DNA of 55,140 bases from CAZSHG01 sp964606695 [NCBI: uncultured bacterium] (GTDB lineage: Bacteria; UBP14; UBA6098), in the NCBI GenBank assembly GCA_964606695.1, contig CAZSHG010000021.1, positions 1 to 55,140 of the forward strand, read 5' to 3'. Positions 26,986 to 35,348 of the stretch are shown here, in pieces. The notes below the pieces were generated by a model. It had not been told where the DNA came from. It worked only from the letters and a program-made list of their open reading frames with translations, and did no database searches. Position numbers and translations under genes: made by a program. Numbering within the stretch: position 1 is the first letter of the stretch; the number at the start of each line of letters is the position of its first letter.

Positions 26986-28263
26986 TTACTTCAGATACAC
27001 GACTCTTTTCGCGGCCGATTCCCCGCCGAAGCGTGCGCGAACGAGATAGACGCCCGAACCGATATTTTCTGATGGCGTCCAGACGACCTGTGTAGGGGAG
27101 CGCCCCTGTGCGCTCCCGTTTTGCGCAATGCCGTCGAGCATGAAGGCACGGGGGCCTTCCCCTACGGTCATGCCATCGACGATTCTGCCCGATACATCGA
27201 ATATTTCTATCGTGCTCAACCGCTTCGCGGATTCGCTTCCGTAGTCAAAGCTAATTGTTACCGCGGAATTGAAGGGGTTGGGATAAACGAATAAGTTGAA
27301 ATTGAGAGGTTTTTGCGAAACTGAATCTGTAATTATTTCTCCCGTTCTAATAGCCAGATGAATATGAGTCGGGCTGTCGAATTCACCCACGCCACTACCA
27401 GAAAGGCCATGTTCTGTCCAACCAATACCGGTCATATCGCTAATGCGGACTATTCGGCAATTGCCTCCATCGACGATGTAGATTCTACCGTCGTTATCAA
27501 CTTCTAAGTCGGTAGGTCTGCAAAATTGCCCGATTCCATCGCCATATGTGCCATATTCCATCCATCCTGCACCGGACAGATTATCGATACGGACTATTCG
27601 GTTATTGTTATAATCGGCGATATAGATTCTATTCTCGGCATCGAACTCGATCCCCTGGGCACGATCAAACTGTCCCAATCCGGACCCACTTGAACCATAT
27701 GTAATCCATCCCGTTACGCTCATGTCATCACAGCGGACTATTCTATCATTAAATGTGTCAGAGATATACATTTTGCCAGCATTGGGCTTTATATGCTCTG
27801 GATTATGAAACTGCCCTACCCCACTTCCCATAGTGCCGAATTCTATCCAACCCGCGCCGGTTATGTCATCGATACGGACAATTTTATGACCAAACTCATC
27901 GGCTATATAAAACCGTCCAGAAATATCCTGTTCGATAGATCTTGGCCAAGTAAACCCTCCGAGTTCAATCCAGCCAACACCTGTCATGTCATCGATTCGG
28001 ATTACTCTATCGTTACCGCGATCTGTAACATAAATTTTACCATCAGAACTCTCTATTACGGAACATGGTCCATCGAAACTTCCTATGCTATCACCAAAAC
28101 TACCAAATTCTATCCAGCCGCTTCCCGACATATCGTCTATCCGCACTATTCTGTGATTATACCAATCCGCAATATAGATATGAAGGCTATCGGTAAATGA
28201 AAACGAGCTGGCAATCATCATACATAGTAATATCAATGCTTTAACGGTGGATTTAACGCTCAT
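26986..28263 (-). CDS. Secreted NHL-repeat beta-propeller with C-terminal sorting domain
   Basis: A 425-residue protein: signal peptide (1-22), about six NHL repeats of roughly 45 residues (IYIADYNNNRIVRIDNLSGA, then GWMEYGTYGDGIGQF, repeated), and a Por-like sorting domain from about 320 ending RFGGESAAKRVVYLK. Between the strands IEIFDVSGRIVDGMT and QVVWTP a 24-codon stretch is encoded by a palindromic element (27092-27165). The ATG is preceded by GGAGGGG. Between the start and the upstream XRE gene lie ten 21-bp repeats. It is likely surface-attached; the ligand is unknown. Confidence 0.85.
   Translation of the reverse strand: MSVKSTVKALILLCMMIASSFSFTDSLHIYIADWYNHRIVRIDDMSGSGWIEFGSFGDSIGSFDGPCSVIESSDGKIYVTDRGNDRVIRIDDMTGVGWIELGGFTWPRSIEQDISGRFYIADEFGHKIVRIDDITGAGWIEFGTMGSGVGQFHNPEHIKPNAGKMYISDTFNDRIVRCDDMSVTGWITYGSSGSGLGQFDRAQGIEFDAENRIYIADYNNNRIVRIDNLSGAGWMEYGTYGDGIGQFCRPTDLEVDNDGRIYIVDGGNCRIVRISDMTGIGWTEHGLSGSGVGEFDSPTHIHLAIRTGEIITDSVSQKPLNFNLFVYPNPFNSAVTISFDYGSESAKRLSTIEIFDVSGRIVDGMTVGEGPRAFMLDGIAQNGSAQGRSPTQVVWTPSENIGSGVYLVRARFGGESAAKRVVYLK
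27092..27165. repeat. REPIN-like palindromic element inside the NHL gene
   Basis: About 74 bases bounded by inverted termini GTAGGGG and CCCCTAC. Each half holds a GC-rich palindrome (GGGAGCGCCCCTGTGCGCTCCC-like on the left, GGCACGGGGGCC on the right). It is read through in frame inside the sorting domain. Confidence 0.65.
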
Positions 28264-28285
28264 AATGCCCCTCCAACAACCCCGT

Positions 28286-28495
28286 TTGACGCGAAAATGT
28301 GTTCATTTAACGATACAATATGATCAATTAACGCAAGTCTATAGCTAATCGATGAACTATAATAGCAATTTGACGCTACGATATACTCAATTAATGAAAC
28401 GATTAATAGAATTAACGCAACGATATATTCAATTGACGACGCGACCAATAGAATTGACACAACGAGCTGTCCAGTTGACGAACGACAATATCGAA
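28286..28495. repeat. Array of ten degenerate 21-bp repeats before the NHL gene
   Basis: Units start at 28286, 28307, 28328, 28349, 28370, 28391, 28412, 28433, 28454 and 28475, an exact 21-base register with no insertion or deletion. The approximate unit is TTRACG-N2-ACGATATATTCAA; the fourth unit is the most diverged. The array ends 22 bases from the NHL start codon, so it lies in the leader or promoter on the minus strand. The remaining 28496-28594 is AT-rich with no recognised feature. Confidence 0.85.
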
Positions 28496-28594
28496 CATGT
28501 TTCTTTTTATCATCGCCATATTGAATCAATTGATTATATACGTTCGTTTTATTGTCAATTTGTATCCAATAATAATCATATCGTTTCTGATATT

Positions 28595-28924
28595 CTACTG
28601 CGGTCGCGGTGTTTTCTCCCCCCTGTTTCTTATTTCGCCTATCCGTGGGTTATTTTCCAGCGGATCGTCGAAGGGACGTCGCAATCTGCCGGCATCCTGA
28701 TCGTAATCGGACGTATGATTCCGCTTTCGTCGAACCGTCACGTAGCAATCGAAGACCGCGAGTATCTTATTCAGTGTCCCGACGTTGCCTTCGATCCTGC
28801 CTCGAACAATTTTTGAAACCGTCGAACGCGTAACGCCCACCATTCGCGCCAGTTCGGTCTGCGAGAGGTTCGCCCGCTCCATCAGACATTTGATAAAAGT
28901 ATTTATTTCGGTCATAAACCCCAT
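28595..28924 (-). CDS. XRE-family helix-turn-helix regulator
   Basis: A 109-residue protein. The HTH occupies about residues 18-60 (NLSQTELARMVGVTRSTVSK, then IVRGRIEGNVGTLNKILAVF), the Cro/XRE fold also used by HigA-type antitoxins. The last 45 residues are charged and probably disordered. No toxin gene is adjacent. A TATAAT box on the minus strand lies at 28961-28956. It is divergent from rex. Met1 and Met4 are both possible starts. Target unknown; the 21-bp array and NHL gene downstream are candidates only by position. Confidence 0.8.
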   Translation of the reverse strand: MGFMTEINTFIKCLMERANLSQTELARMVGVTRSTVSKIVRGRIEGNVGTLNKILAVFDCYVTVRRKRNHTSDYDQDAGRLRRPFDDPLENNPRIGEIRNRGEKTPRPQ

Positions 28925-28994
28925 CCCCGCCTAAGTTTCATCGTATTCAAACAATATTATAAAGATTCACCGCCAAAAAACAACAATTTTTTCC

Positions 28995-29038
28995 TTGACA
29001 CCGCCCATGTTTTTTCTATCTTGTGAAACGTTTCACTT
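28995..29038 (+). promoter_or_regulatory. rex promoter with Rex operator (autoregulation)
   Basis: TTGACA (28995-29000), a 16-base spacer and TATCTT (29017-29022) are followed at once by TTGTGAAACGTTTCACTT (29021-29038). The latter matches the Rex operator TTGTGAAA-N4-TTTCACAA except at the last bases and overlaps the -10 box, so bound Rex would block RNA polymerase. Confidence 0.85.
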
Positions 29039-29049
29039 TTAGGAACCCG

Positions 29050-29682
29050 ATGAGCAACCGAAAGAACATATCGCCGTTGACAATCCAGAGGTTATCCTTT
29101 TATCTGCGCATCTTACGCGACATGAGGGATTTCGGGGAAATTTCCGTGTCCAGCCGTGAAATTGCCGAGAGGGTGGGTTCGACTGCGCCGCAGGTGCGCA
29201 AAGATCTGTCCTATTTCGGCTCCTTCGGCAAAAAAGGCCGCGGCTACAACATCGACGAACTGATAGCCACACTCGAAAAAATCCTCGGGGTTGACAAGAA
29301 ATGGAAAGTCGCGCTGATGGGCGTGGGCAAGCTCGGACAGTCGTTATTACAATATAAGGGCTTCTGGAAGAGCGGTTTCGAGATAATCGCAATATTCGAG
29401 AAGGATCCGACGAAAATCGGTCGAAGGCTGATGGGCGTCCCGATTTACCCGGTTGATGATATGCTGAAGATATGCGAAAGCGAGAATATCCTGCTGGCGA
29501 TTATCGCGGTGCCTTTCGAGTCTGCCGAGGATGCGTTTCAGCTCGCGCTGGATTCGGGTATCCGCGGGATTTTGAATTTCACCGGCCATTGTTGTTTTCA
29601 ACCACCGCCGCATGCGTTCATTAAGAACGTCAACATGGCCGCGGAAATAGAAACGCTAAGCTACTACATTACAAACTGTTGA
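29050..29682 (+). CDS. rex: Redox-sensing transcriptional repressor Rex
   Basis: A 210-residue Rex protein: N-terminal winged helix (VSSREIAERVGSTAPQVRKD followed by LSYFGSFGKKGRGYN) and a Rossmann domain binding NADH/NAD+ with GVGKLGQSLLQY, IFEKDPTKIG, and the C-terminal swapped helix. High NADH releases it from DNA. The ATG at 29050 has AGGAA upstream; a GTG at 29023 lies within the operator and is rejected. It stands 156 bases upstream of the hydrogenase operon whose promoter also carries Rex boxes. Confidence 0.96.
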   Translation: MSNRKNISPLTIQRLSFYLRILRDMRDFGEISVSSREIAERVGSTAPQVRKDLSYFGSFGKKGRGYNIDELIATLEKILGVDKKWKVALMGVGKLGQSLLQYKGFWKSGFEIIAIFEKDPTKIGRRLMGVPIYPVDDMLKICESENILLAIIAVPFESAEDAFQLALDSGIRGILNFTGHCCFQPPPHAFIKNVNMAAEIETLSYYITNC

Positions 29683-29738
29683 TATACAACACACTACAAC
29701 CTTCATATTCTATTTCCGACCTTTTTCTTAATTTTCTC

Positions 29739-29818
29739 TTGACATTAACGATGTCGTTACGTATGGTGTTTATCCGTTTTGTGAAAAAAATAACTTAGTG
29801 TTGTGAAATGTTTAACAA
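29739..29818 (+). promoter_or_regulatory. Hydrogenase operon promoter with tandem Rex boxes
   Basis: TTGACA (29739-29744), 17 bases, TATGGT (29762-29767). Downstream, TTGTGAAATGTTTAACAA (29801-29818) is a good Rex box, and TTGTGAAAAAAATAACTT (29779-29796) has one good half; the two are 22 bp apart, on the same face of the helix. The spacer holds another inverted repeat TAACGA-N2-TCGTTA (29746-29759), possibly for a second regulator. The rest of 29683-29738 shows nothing. Confidence 0.8.
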
Positions 29819-29838
29819 ACATAATCCCGGAGTGTTAA

Positions 29839-30939
29839 ATGACGCTCTATTACTTACCAAAAGAGGGACTGCCCGAACTACTGAAAAAGCTCGACGACTG
29901 GGGCGAGCTGTTCTGGGTTCGCGGACGGGATGAGGGCAAGGCGCGGCTGGAAAAGGCCAACCCCGAACTCATCCCGGAGTATTTCCTTCCGAAATTCAGG
30001 GGAGCCGAACCGGTCAAAAGTATTCTGATGCCACCCAAACAGAAGGTGGCTGAATATCCCGGCGGACCGGACAAAGAACTCGACGATACGCCCGTAAAAC
30101 GCGTTCTTTTCGGCATCGCTCAATGCGACCTCGCCGGAATCCGCATCTTCGATCGGGTCTATCTGGAAGACGAAGAGTTCATCGACCCCTTCTACAAGAA
30201 ACGCCGGGAAGGCATCTTCATCGCAACGATGGATTGCACCTACGCGGCACCATCCTGCTTCTGCACATTGGTCAAAGGCAAACCTTACGCCGAAAAAGAT
30301 TTCGACATCAATCTGACTCCGGTGGACGAGGGCTATCTTATCGAAACCGGCACGGAAGAAGGAGAAAAGGCTGTTAAAGGCATCGGCGCATCGTCCCCGA
30401 CCGACTCGATGAAATCTTTGCGCGACCAGTTGCGTGAAAAAATGACAGCTCAGATCGAGGAGCAAAACGAGCCGTTCAGTACCGAGCAGGGCTTTATCAA
30501 ACTGGTCACGGAAAATCAGGATGAGCCGAAAAGTTACGATCATCACGGCTCGACTTGTGTCGCCTGCGGGGCTTGCACCCACGTGTGTCCCGGCTGTTTC
30601 TGCTTCGGTTTGATGGACAGGGCCAAAGAGGACGGCGGCTACGAAAGATCGATGACGTGGGACAGTTGCCAATTCCTCAGTTTCTCTCGTATGGCAGGCG
30701 ATCTCAACCCCCGCGGGCGTATCGCTCAAAGGTTCATGCATCGATATAACCATAAATTCTTCCATTACCCCTGGCGCTACGAAGGCTGGCCGTCATGCAC
30801 GGGGTGCGGAAGATGCATCGAGAACTGTATGGGCAGAATTGACATGCGCGCAACACTCAGGGATATTTCCGTCAGCGACGTGTCGGAGATGTATCCGGCA
30901 CCTTCACCACCAGCCGGTGAAAACCCAGCGGGAACATAG
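29839..30939 (+). CDS. hydB: HydB-like iron-sulfur subunit (sulfhydrogenase beta family)
   Basis: A 366-residue subunit. N-terminal family motif FGIAQCDLAGIRIFDRVYLE, then DPFYKKRREGIFIATMDCTY and the CFCTL segment; two [4Fe-4S] ferredoxin motifs near the C terminus, CVACGACTHVCPGC and CTGCGRCIENC. In Pyrococcus soluble hydrogenase and in anaerobic sulfite reductase this subunit wires the flavin subunit to the catalytic one. Here it is the first gene of a membrane-hydrogenase operon, which is unusual for Mbh-type operons. GGAG precedes the ATG. Confidence 0.9.
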   Translation: MTLYYLPKEGLPELLKKLDDWGELFWVRGRDEGKARLEKANPELIPEYFLPKFRGAEPVKSILMPPKQKVAEYPGGPDKELDDTPVKRVLFGIAQCDLAGIRIFDRVYLEDEEFIDPFYKKRREGIFIATMDCTYAAPSCFCTLVKGKPYAEKDFDINLTPVDEGYLIETGTEEGEKAVKGIGASSPTDSMKSLRDQLREKMTAQIEEQNEPFSTEQGFIKLVTENQDEPKSYDHHGSTCVACGACTHVCPGCFCFGLMDRAKEDGGYERSMTWDSCQFLSFSRMAGDLNPRGRIAQRFMHRYNHKFFHYPWRYEGWPSCTGCGRCIENCMGRIDMRATLRDISVSDVSEMYPAPSPPAGENPAGT

Positions 30940-30953
30940 GATTGGAGAAGCAA

Positions 30954-31784
30954 ATGACGGATAAAATGAAAAATATTTACTATCCAATCGAAGCGGAAGT
31001 TATCAAGGTCATTCCGGAGACACCTACGATTAAAACATGGCGCTTCAAACTCTCCGAACCACTGACCTTCCGCGCAGGCCAATTCGTGCAGTTGACTATT
31101 CCGGGCATCGGCGAGGCGCCTTTTACGCCTTCTTCCGAACCTGGAACGGTCGAGGAGCTGGAGATAACCATTCTTCGCGCCGGCAGAGTCACGGATTACC
31201 TGCACGATTATGTCACAGAAGGCGACCTGGTGGGAATTCGCGGTCCTTACGGCGAGGGCTATCCGCTCGACAAGTTCGCGGGGAAGGAAGTCCTGGTAGT
31301 GGGCGGCGGAGTCGGTCTCGCACCGATGAGAGCCGGTATTTACGGCCTTTTCCAGAGAATCGACGACTTCAAAAGAGTCTCGATTAAATTCGGCGCGCGC
31401 ACACCCAACGACTTCTGTTTCGATAACCAATTCGACGAATGGGCGAAAAAGCCGCACACCGACCTGACATTGACCATCGACAAACCATACCCCGGCTGGA
31501 CCGGACAGGTTGGCGTGGTCACCGTGCTACTCGAAGAACTCGACCTGGATATCGAGAATACATACGTAATAAGTTGCGGCCCGGAAATCATGCTCAAGTT
31601 CGTCACACTGAAATTACTCGAAAAGGGTTTCGACCCTTATCATATATACCTTTCCATGAATCGCAGAATGAGTTGCGGTCTCGGCAAATGCCACCGTTGC
31701 AACATCGGGCCATATTACATCTGCAAAGACGGCCCGGACATGTGCTACGGCGAAATCATGAACTATCCTAATGTCTTTGGATGA
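30954..31784 (+). CDS. hydG: HydG-like FAD/NAD(P)-binding [2Fe-2S] subunit
   Basis: A 276-residue ferredoxin-reductase-like protein. FAD domain with FRAGQFVQLTIPGIGEAPF and SSEPG; NAD(P) domain with VLVVGGGVGLAPMRAGIYGL; C-terminal [2Fe-2S] site CGLGKCHRCNIGPYYIC as in dihydroorotate dehydrogenase electron-transfer subunits. It would oxidise or reduce NAD(P)H and pass electrons to HydB. The ATG at 30954 has GGAGA before it; the TTG at 30942 is rejected. The pair gives the operon a pyridine-nucleotide port, consistent with Rex control. Confidence 0.92.
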   Translation: MTDKMKNIYYPIEAEVIKVIPETPTIKTWRFKLSEPLTFRAGQFVQLTIPGIGEAPFTPSSEPGTVEELEITILRAGRVTDYLHDYVTEGDLVGIRGPYGEGYPLDKFAGKEVLVVGGGVGLAPMRAGIYGLFQRIDDFKRVSIKFGARTPNDFCFDNQFDEWAKKPHTDLTLTIDKPYPGWTGQVGVVTVLLEELDLDIENTYVISCGPEIMLKFVTLKLLEKGFDPYHIYLSMNRRMSCGLGKCHRCNIGPYYICKDGPDMCYGEIMNYPNVFG

Positions 31785-31801
31785 TGAACGAGGGATCTAA
31801 G

Positions 31802-33430
31802 ATGACTAAGGTAAAAACCAGATGTTCGTTCTGTTCGATGCAGGATTCATTCTACCTGCAGGAGACTCCCCGGTCGGAGAAAGCCGCATGGGGGAGGGAT
31901 TCAGTCTATTATCTCGAATTTGACGAAGGCCAAACTCGCGGCCTTTGCGGCAGAGGCAACTTCTGTAGCGAACTGGCAGTCCACCGCGATCGCAAGTTCA
32001 AAGCACGCATCGGCTGGGATTATAAATCTCATAAACAGGTCGCAAAAGACCTGGGCGAAAAGCTGGCAGGGCTTTCCGGAGAACGAGTCGCCTTTTTGCT
32101 CGATGGCTCCCTCACTCTCGAGGACACCGCGACTGTAATCGCACTTGCAGAAAAGCTCGGTTCGAAGAAGGTCGCGCTACTGCCCGTTGAAGACGTCGCC
32201 ATCGGCCCTATAGATAACGATTTCAAGTTCGACGATATCTCGGAGGCGATGACTAATGTAGTAATAGGCGACGCATTCACCCAATCGCCGACTATCACCC
32301 GGCTGGTTCACGACGCCAGGATGCGGGGGCGCAACCACACGCATATCACTATCGACCCGATTAAGAGCAGAACCGGCTGGTTTGCCCATCCTGAACTGAA
32401 ACCGCCTATAGGTAAAACACTGCAACTCATCGAAGCGCTAATCGACGCAATCAACGGCAAGTCCACGGAAGAACTCCCGCTGGAAGAGCTGGGCATCGAC
32501 ACCGGTGATTTTGGCTGGGCGGTATCCGCCATCAAAGACGCCGACGGCAACGGCAATATTATCTTCGCACCGGGATGGCATTTCGACGACCCTTACGCCA
32601 TCGCGCAAGCTACAAAAAGACTTACCGACGCCGCGGGGTTCAAATTCGGCGCGCTGACAATATCCACTAACAGCCGTGGAATTTACAGGCTTATAGCTTC
32701 CGCAGGGATGGATTACGCCGGCGCTATCGAGTCTTTCTACAAAGGCGATCTGGACGCAGTCGTAGCTTTCGATTGCGACCCGATGTCCGCCATGCCCGGC
32801 GTGAAATTGCCCGAAATCTTCGCGTTGACCGGACAATTGAATACAGAGGGTTACGATATGGTTACTCATTTCCTGCCTTCCTGCTTCCTGTTTGAAAAGA
32901 AGGGCACCATATTCGGCACCGAAAATAACTTCATCGAACTCGACCAGCCCATCTCGTCACCCGGCGTTCCCTGTATACGTGAAATTGTAAATATGATCGC
33001 CGACGAGAAAATTGTGCCCAAAGCGAATATCACGGAAATTGTCTCCAATTTTGACAACGGCGACGAAGCACCTATCGGGGCATTGCCACTGCCGGAAACT
33101 CAACTATACGGCATCGGGCACGGACACGTCTTCCACCACGCAGACGGCAGATACACACGCCACCTGGATTTCTCGAAAGTCCACGTTCCGGCCGACACAG
33201 ATTCCGCACTAATTTCGCCGGAACTCGCCGAGTCCATAGGATTGAACAAGGACGACAGAATAAAGGTCTCCAACGCTAACGGTTCCGCCGAACTCGGAAT
33301 TATCCTGCAGGATTGGGTCGATTCCGACAAGGTGCTACTGCCCATGCATTGGACGGCGGTCAGGGAGTTGATCGACTATTCGAGCAACCCGACCGTGACA
33401 CCCGTGGAAATAAAAATCGAGAAGGCTTAA
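31802..33430 (+). CDS. Molybdopterin oxidoreductase-like (NuoG/FdhA-type) subunit, shortened
   Basis: A 542-residue protein of the MopB superfamily. The N terminus has CSFCSMQDSF (Cys8, Cys11) and RGLCGRGNF (Cys49), resembling the formate dehydrogenase cluster motif C-x2-C-x3-C...C, but the third Cys is replaced (Asp15 nearby). The centre holds AFDCDPMSAMPG and EKKGTIFGTENNF, and the C-terminal molybdopterin-dinucleotide domain is present (DSALISPELAESIGLNKDDR). It is shorter than catalytic formate dehydrogenases and I see no catalytic Cys/Sec, so a structural, NuoG-like role is as likely as formate oxidation. ATG 31802 is preferred for its GAGGG. Confidence 0.8.
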   Translation: MTKVKTRCSFCSMQDSFYLQETPRSEKAAWGRDSVYYLEFDEGQTRGLCGRGNFCSELAVHRDRKFKARIGWDYKSHKQVAKDLGEKLAGLSGERVAFLLDGSLTLEDTATVIALAEKLGSKKVALLPVEDVAIGPIDNDFKFDDISEAMTNVVIGDAFTQSPTITRLVHDARMRGRNHTHITIDPIKSRTGWFAHPELKPPIGKTLQLIEALIDAINGKSTEELPLEELGIDTGDFGWAVSAIKDADGNGNIIFAPGWHFDDPYAIAQATKRLTDAAGFKFGALTISTNSRGIYRLIASAGMDYAGAIESFYKGDLDAVVAFDCDPMSAMPGVKLPEIFALTGQLNTEGYDMVTHFLPSCFLFEKKGTIFGTENNFIELDQPISSPGVPCIREIVNMIADEKIVPKANITEIVSNFDNGDEAPIGALPLPETQLYGIGHGHVFHHADGRYTRHLDFSKVHVPADTDSALISPELAESIGLNKDDRIKVSNANGSAELGIILQDWVDSDKVLLPMHWTAVRELIDYSSNPTVTPVEIKIEKA

Positions 33431-33450
33431 CGGCTTTCAGGAGATTATAA

Positions 33451-33963
33451 ATGGAAAACACTCAAGTTAAAACAGAAGAACCGAAGCTGGAAAGGCGAAG
33501 GGTAATTCTCAATCTGGACAGGTGTATCGGTTGTAGTTCATGCCGTGTCGCCTGCACCAGGACGCATCAGGAGAATCTTAACCTTACTCAGGCTAAGGTA
33601 GTGGACGTCGCTTCATTCCCCGGCCACTGCAGACATTGCGAACGCCCGGCCTGCGAAGCCGCCTGCCCAAAGGACGCTATCGTCCGCGGCGAGGACGGCA
33701 TCGTTCAGCGGTATCCATTCAGATGTATCGGATGCCTCAGTTGCGCGATAGCCTGTCCCTTCGGCGCGATTCAAGCTTCGCTTCTGCGTAACGTAACCAC
33801 CAAGTGCGACCTTTGCTATCAGCGGCTCGAAGACGGCCTTGAGCCGGCGTGTGTGGCAACATGCGTCTCTGGCGCGCTGACCTTCGAGGTTCCAGAGGAA
33901 GTCATCGAGGGCAACCTGTGGGGCGCTCGCACAAAAGCTAAACCCGGCCCAAGGCGCTGGTAA
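33451..33963 (+). CDS. Polyferredoxin subunit, HycB/HydN type
   Basis: A 170-residue protein with four predicted [4Fe-4S] clusters: CIGCSSCRVAC, CRHCERPACEAACP, CIGCLSCAIACP and CDLCYQRLEDG followed by CVATC. This arrangement is that of formate hydrogenlyase HycB and related electron-transfer subunits linking a molybdopterin subunit to the hydrogenase. It follows the MopB-like gene directly, supporting their physical pairing. AGGAG precedes the ATG. Confidence 0.92.
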   Translation: MENTQVKTEEPKLERRRVILNLDRCIGCSSCRVACTRTHQENLNLTQAKVVDVASFPGHCRHCERPACEAACPKDAIVRGEDGIVQRYPFRCIGCLSCAIACPFGAIQASLLRNVTTKCDLCYQRLEDGLEPACVATCVSGALTFEVPEEVIEGNLWGARTKAKPGPRRW

Positions 33964-33973
33964 AGGGGGATTT

Positions 33974-34897
33974 ATGGTAGTATTCAATTACCTGGTTTTT
34001 CCCGGATTTCTTTTCGCCACCGTGGCGGGGCTTTTAACATGGTGGCTCGACCGCAAAGTAACGGCGAGAGTTCAGTATCGTGTCGGACCGCCCTGGTATC
34101 AGACCTTCGCGGACGTCATGAAGCTGATGGGCAAGGAGGTCATCCTGCCGGAAAACGCCAGACGAACCGGCTTCCTTCTCGCTCCGATTATCGCCCTGGC
34201 GTCCTCAGCTCTTGTTTCCACAATGATCGGCGTTTACAATTGGAACTGGGATGTTAGTTTCTCCGGCGACCTTATCGTTTTCTGGTATCTTCTCGCGATT
34301 CCAGCTATAATGACTGTTATAGGAAGCGCGGCGTCCGGAGGTCCTCTGTCTTCGGTAGGTTCATCCAGAGAGATAAAACTCCTCCTGGGTTACGAAGTGC
34401 CGTTCATTATCGTATTAACCATGATCATCTTCAAAGCCCAGACCCTATCCATCGGCGGGATAATCCAGTATCAGGCGGCACATGGCCCGATTCTGTATTC
34501 TTTGTCGGGCGTGGTAGCATTTATCACCGTCCTGCTCTGTGTGCAGGGCAAAATGGGGCTCGTCCCTTTCGACGCGCCGGAAGCCGAAACTGAACTGGGC
34601 GGCGGAATCTTATACGACTACAGCGGCGCGGCACTGGGAGCCTTTAAGCTCGCTAAAGCCATGCTTTTCTATACTCTGCCGATATTCATGATCACACTCT
34701 TCTGGGGTGGAGTTCAAATAGGAAACGGAATTGGATTGCTATGGGCAGTCCTCAAATACTTATTGATAGTCGTTCTCATAACGCTTATCCGCAACACCAA
34801 CCCGCGGTTGAGAATTGACCAGGCGGTTAGGTTCTTCTGGGGGAAACTGACAATCCTCGCGATAATCGCTTTCGTTCTCAACGTGATTGGCATATAA
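33974..34897 (+). CDS. mbhM: Hydrogenase membrane subunit, NuoH/HycD/MbhM type
   Basis: A 307-residue membrane protein with about eight helices. Conserved NuoH-family features: WLDRKVTARVQYRVGPPWYQ near the N terminus, LLLGYEVPFI, and LVPFDAPEAETELGGGILYD. It anchors the hydrogenase arm to the membrane and forms the equivalent of the quinone-cavity helix bundle, coupling electron transfer to ion movement. Confidence 0.94.
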   Translation: MVVFNYLVFPGFLFATVAGLLTWWLDRKVTARVQYRVGPPWYQTFADVMKLMGKEVILPENARRTGFLLAPIIALASSALVSTMIGVYNWNWDVSFSGDLIVFWYLLAIPAIMTVIGSAASGGPLSSVGSSREIKLLLGYEVPFIIVLTMIIFKAQTLSIGGIIQYQAAHGPILYSLSGVVAFITVLLCVQGKMGLVPFDAPEAETELGGGILYDYSGAALGAFKLAKAMLFYTLPIFMITLFWGGVQIGNGIGLLWAVLKYLLIVVLITLIRNTNPRLRIDQAVRFFWGKLTILAIIAFVLNVIGI

Positions 34898-34906
34898 GGA
34901 TAGAAA

Positions 34907-35338
34907 ATGGGACTTAAAACAGCAGCATTAAAAAAATCGATCTGGGTCTTTCACGTCGCATGTAGCCCTTGCAACAACTGTGATATCGAGATCCTGGATA
35001 TTCTAACACCCCGCTTCGATGTCGAACGTTTCGGTATCATCCTGGTGGGTAGCCCCCGTCACGCCGACGCATTGCTTATCACCGGCGTCGCAAACAGGCA
35101 CGTCACCCCAAGGCTTATCGAAACGTATCGCGCGACCGCAAAACCTTGTGTATGCTTCCTTTACGGCGCATGCGCATGTCAGGGCAACGTATTCAAAGGA
35201 AGCTACAACGTGCCCCGAATGGTCGATGAGATACTTCTGGAAGAGGACCAGAACGCAATTATCGTTTACGTTCCCGGGTGCCCGCCGAAACCGGAAGCCA
35301 TGATATCGGGCGTGGTTAAAGCGCTCTCCGCTTTATAA
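34907..35338 (+). CDS. mbhJ: [NiFe] hydrogenase small subunit, NuoB/MbhJ type
   Basis: A 143-residue group-4 small subunit holding one proximal [4Fe-4S] cluster: CSPCNNCDIEILDILTPRFD, GACACQG and VYVPGCPPKPEAM provide the ligands. It passes electrons between the polyferredoxins and the NiFe site. It has the short length typical of group 4 enzymes and no Tat signal, so the site faces the cytoplasm. Confidence 0.94.
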   Translation: MGLKTAALKKSIWVFHVACSPCNNCDIEILDILTPRFDVERFGIILVGSPRHADALLITGVANRHVTPRLIETYRATAKPCVCFLYGACACQGNVFKGSYNVPRMVDEILLEEDQNAIIVYVPGCPPKPEAMISGVVKALSAL

Positions 35339-35348
35339 GGAGAACACG

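Noticed and set aside
28286-28495. CRISPR array
   Set aside because: Repeats are contiguous 21-bp units without unique spacers, and no cas gene is present.
28352-28816. 154-codon plus-strand frame with heptad repeats
   Set aside because: The heptads simply mirror the 21-bp DNA array, and the rest is antisense to the XRE gene.
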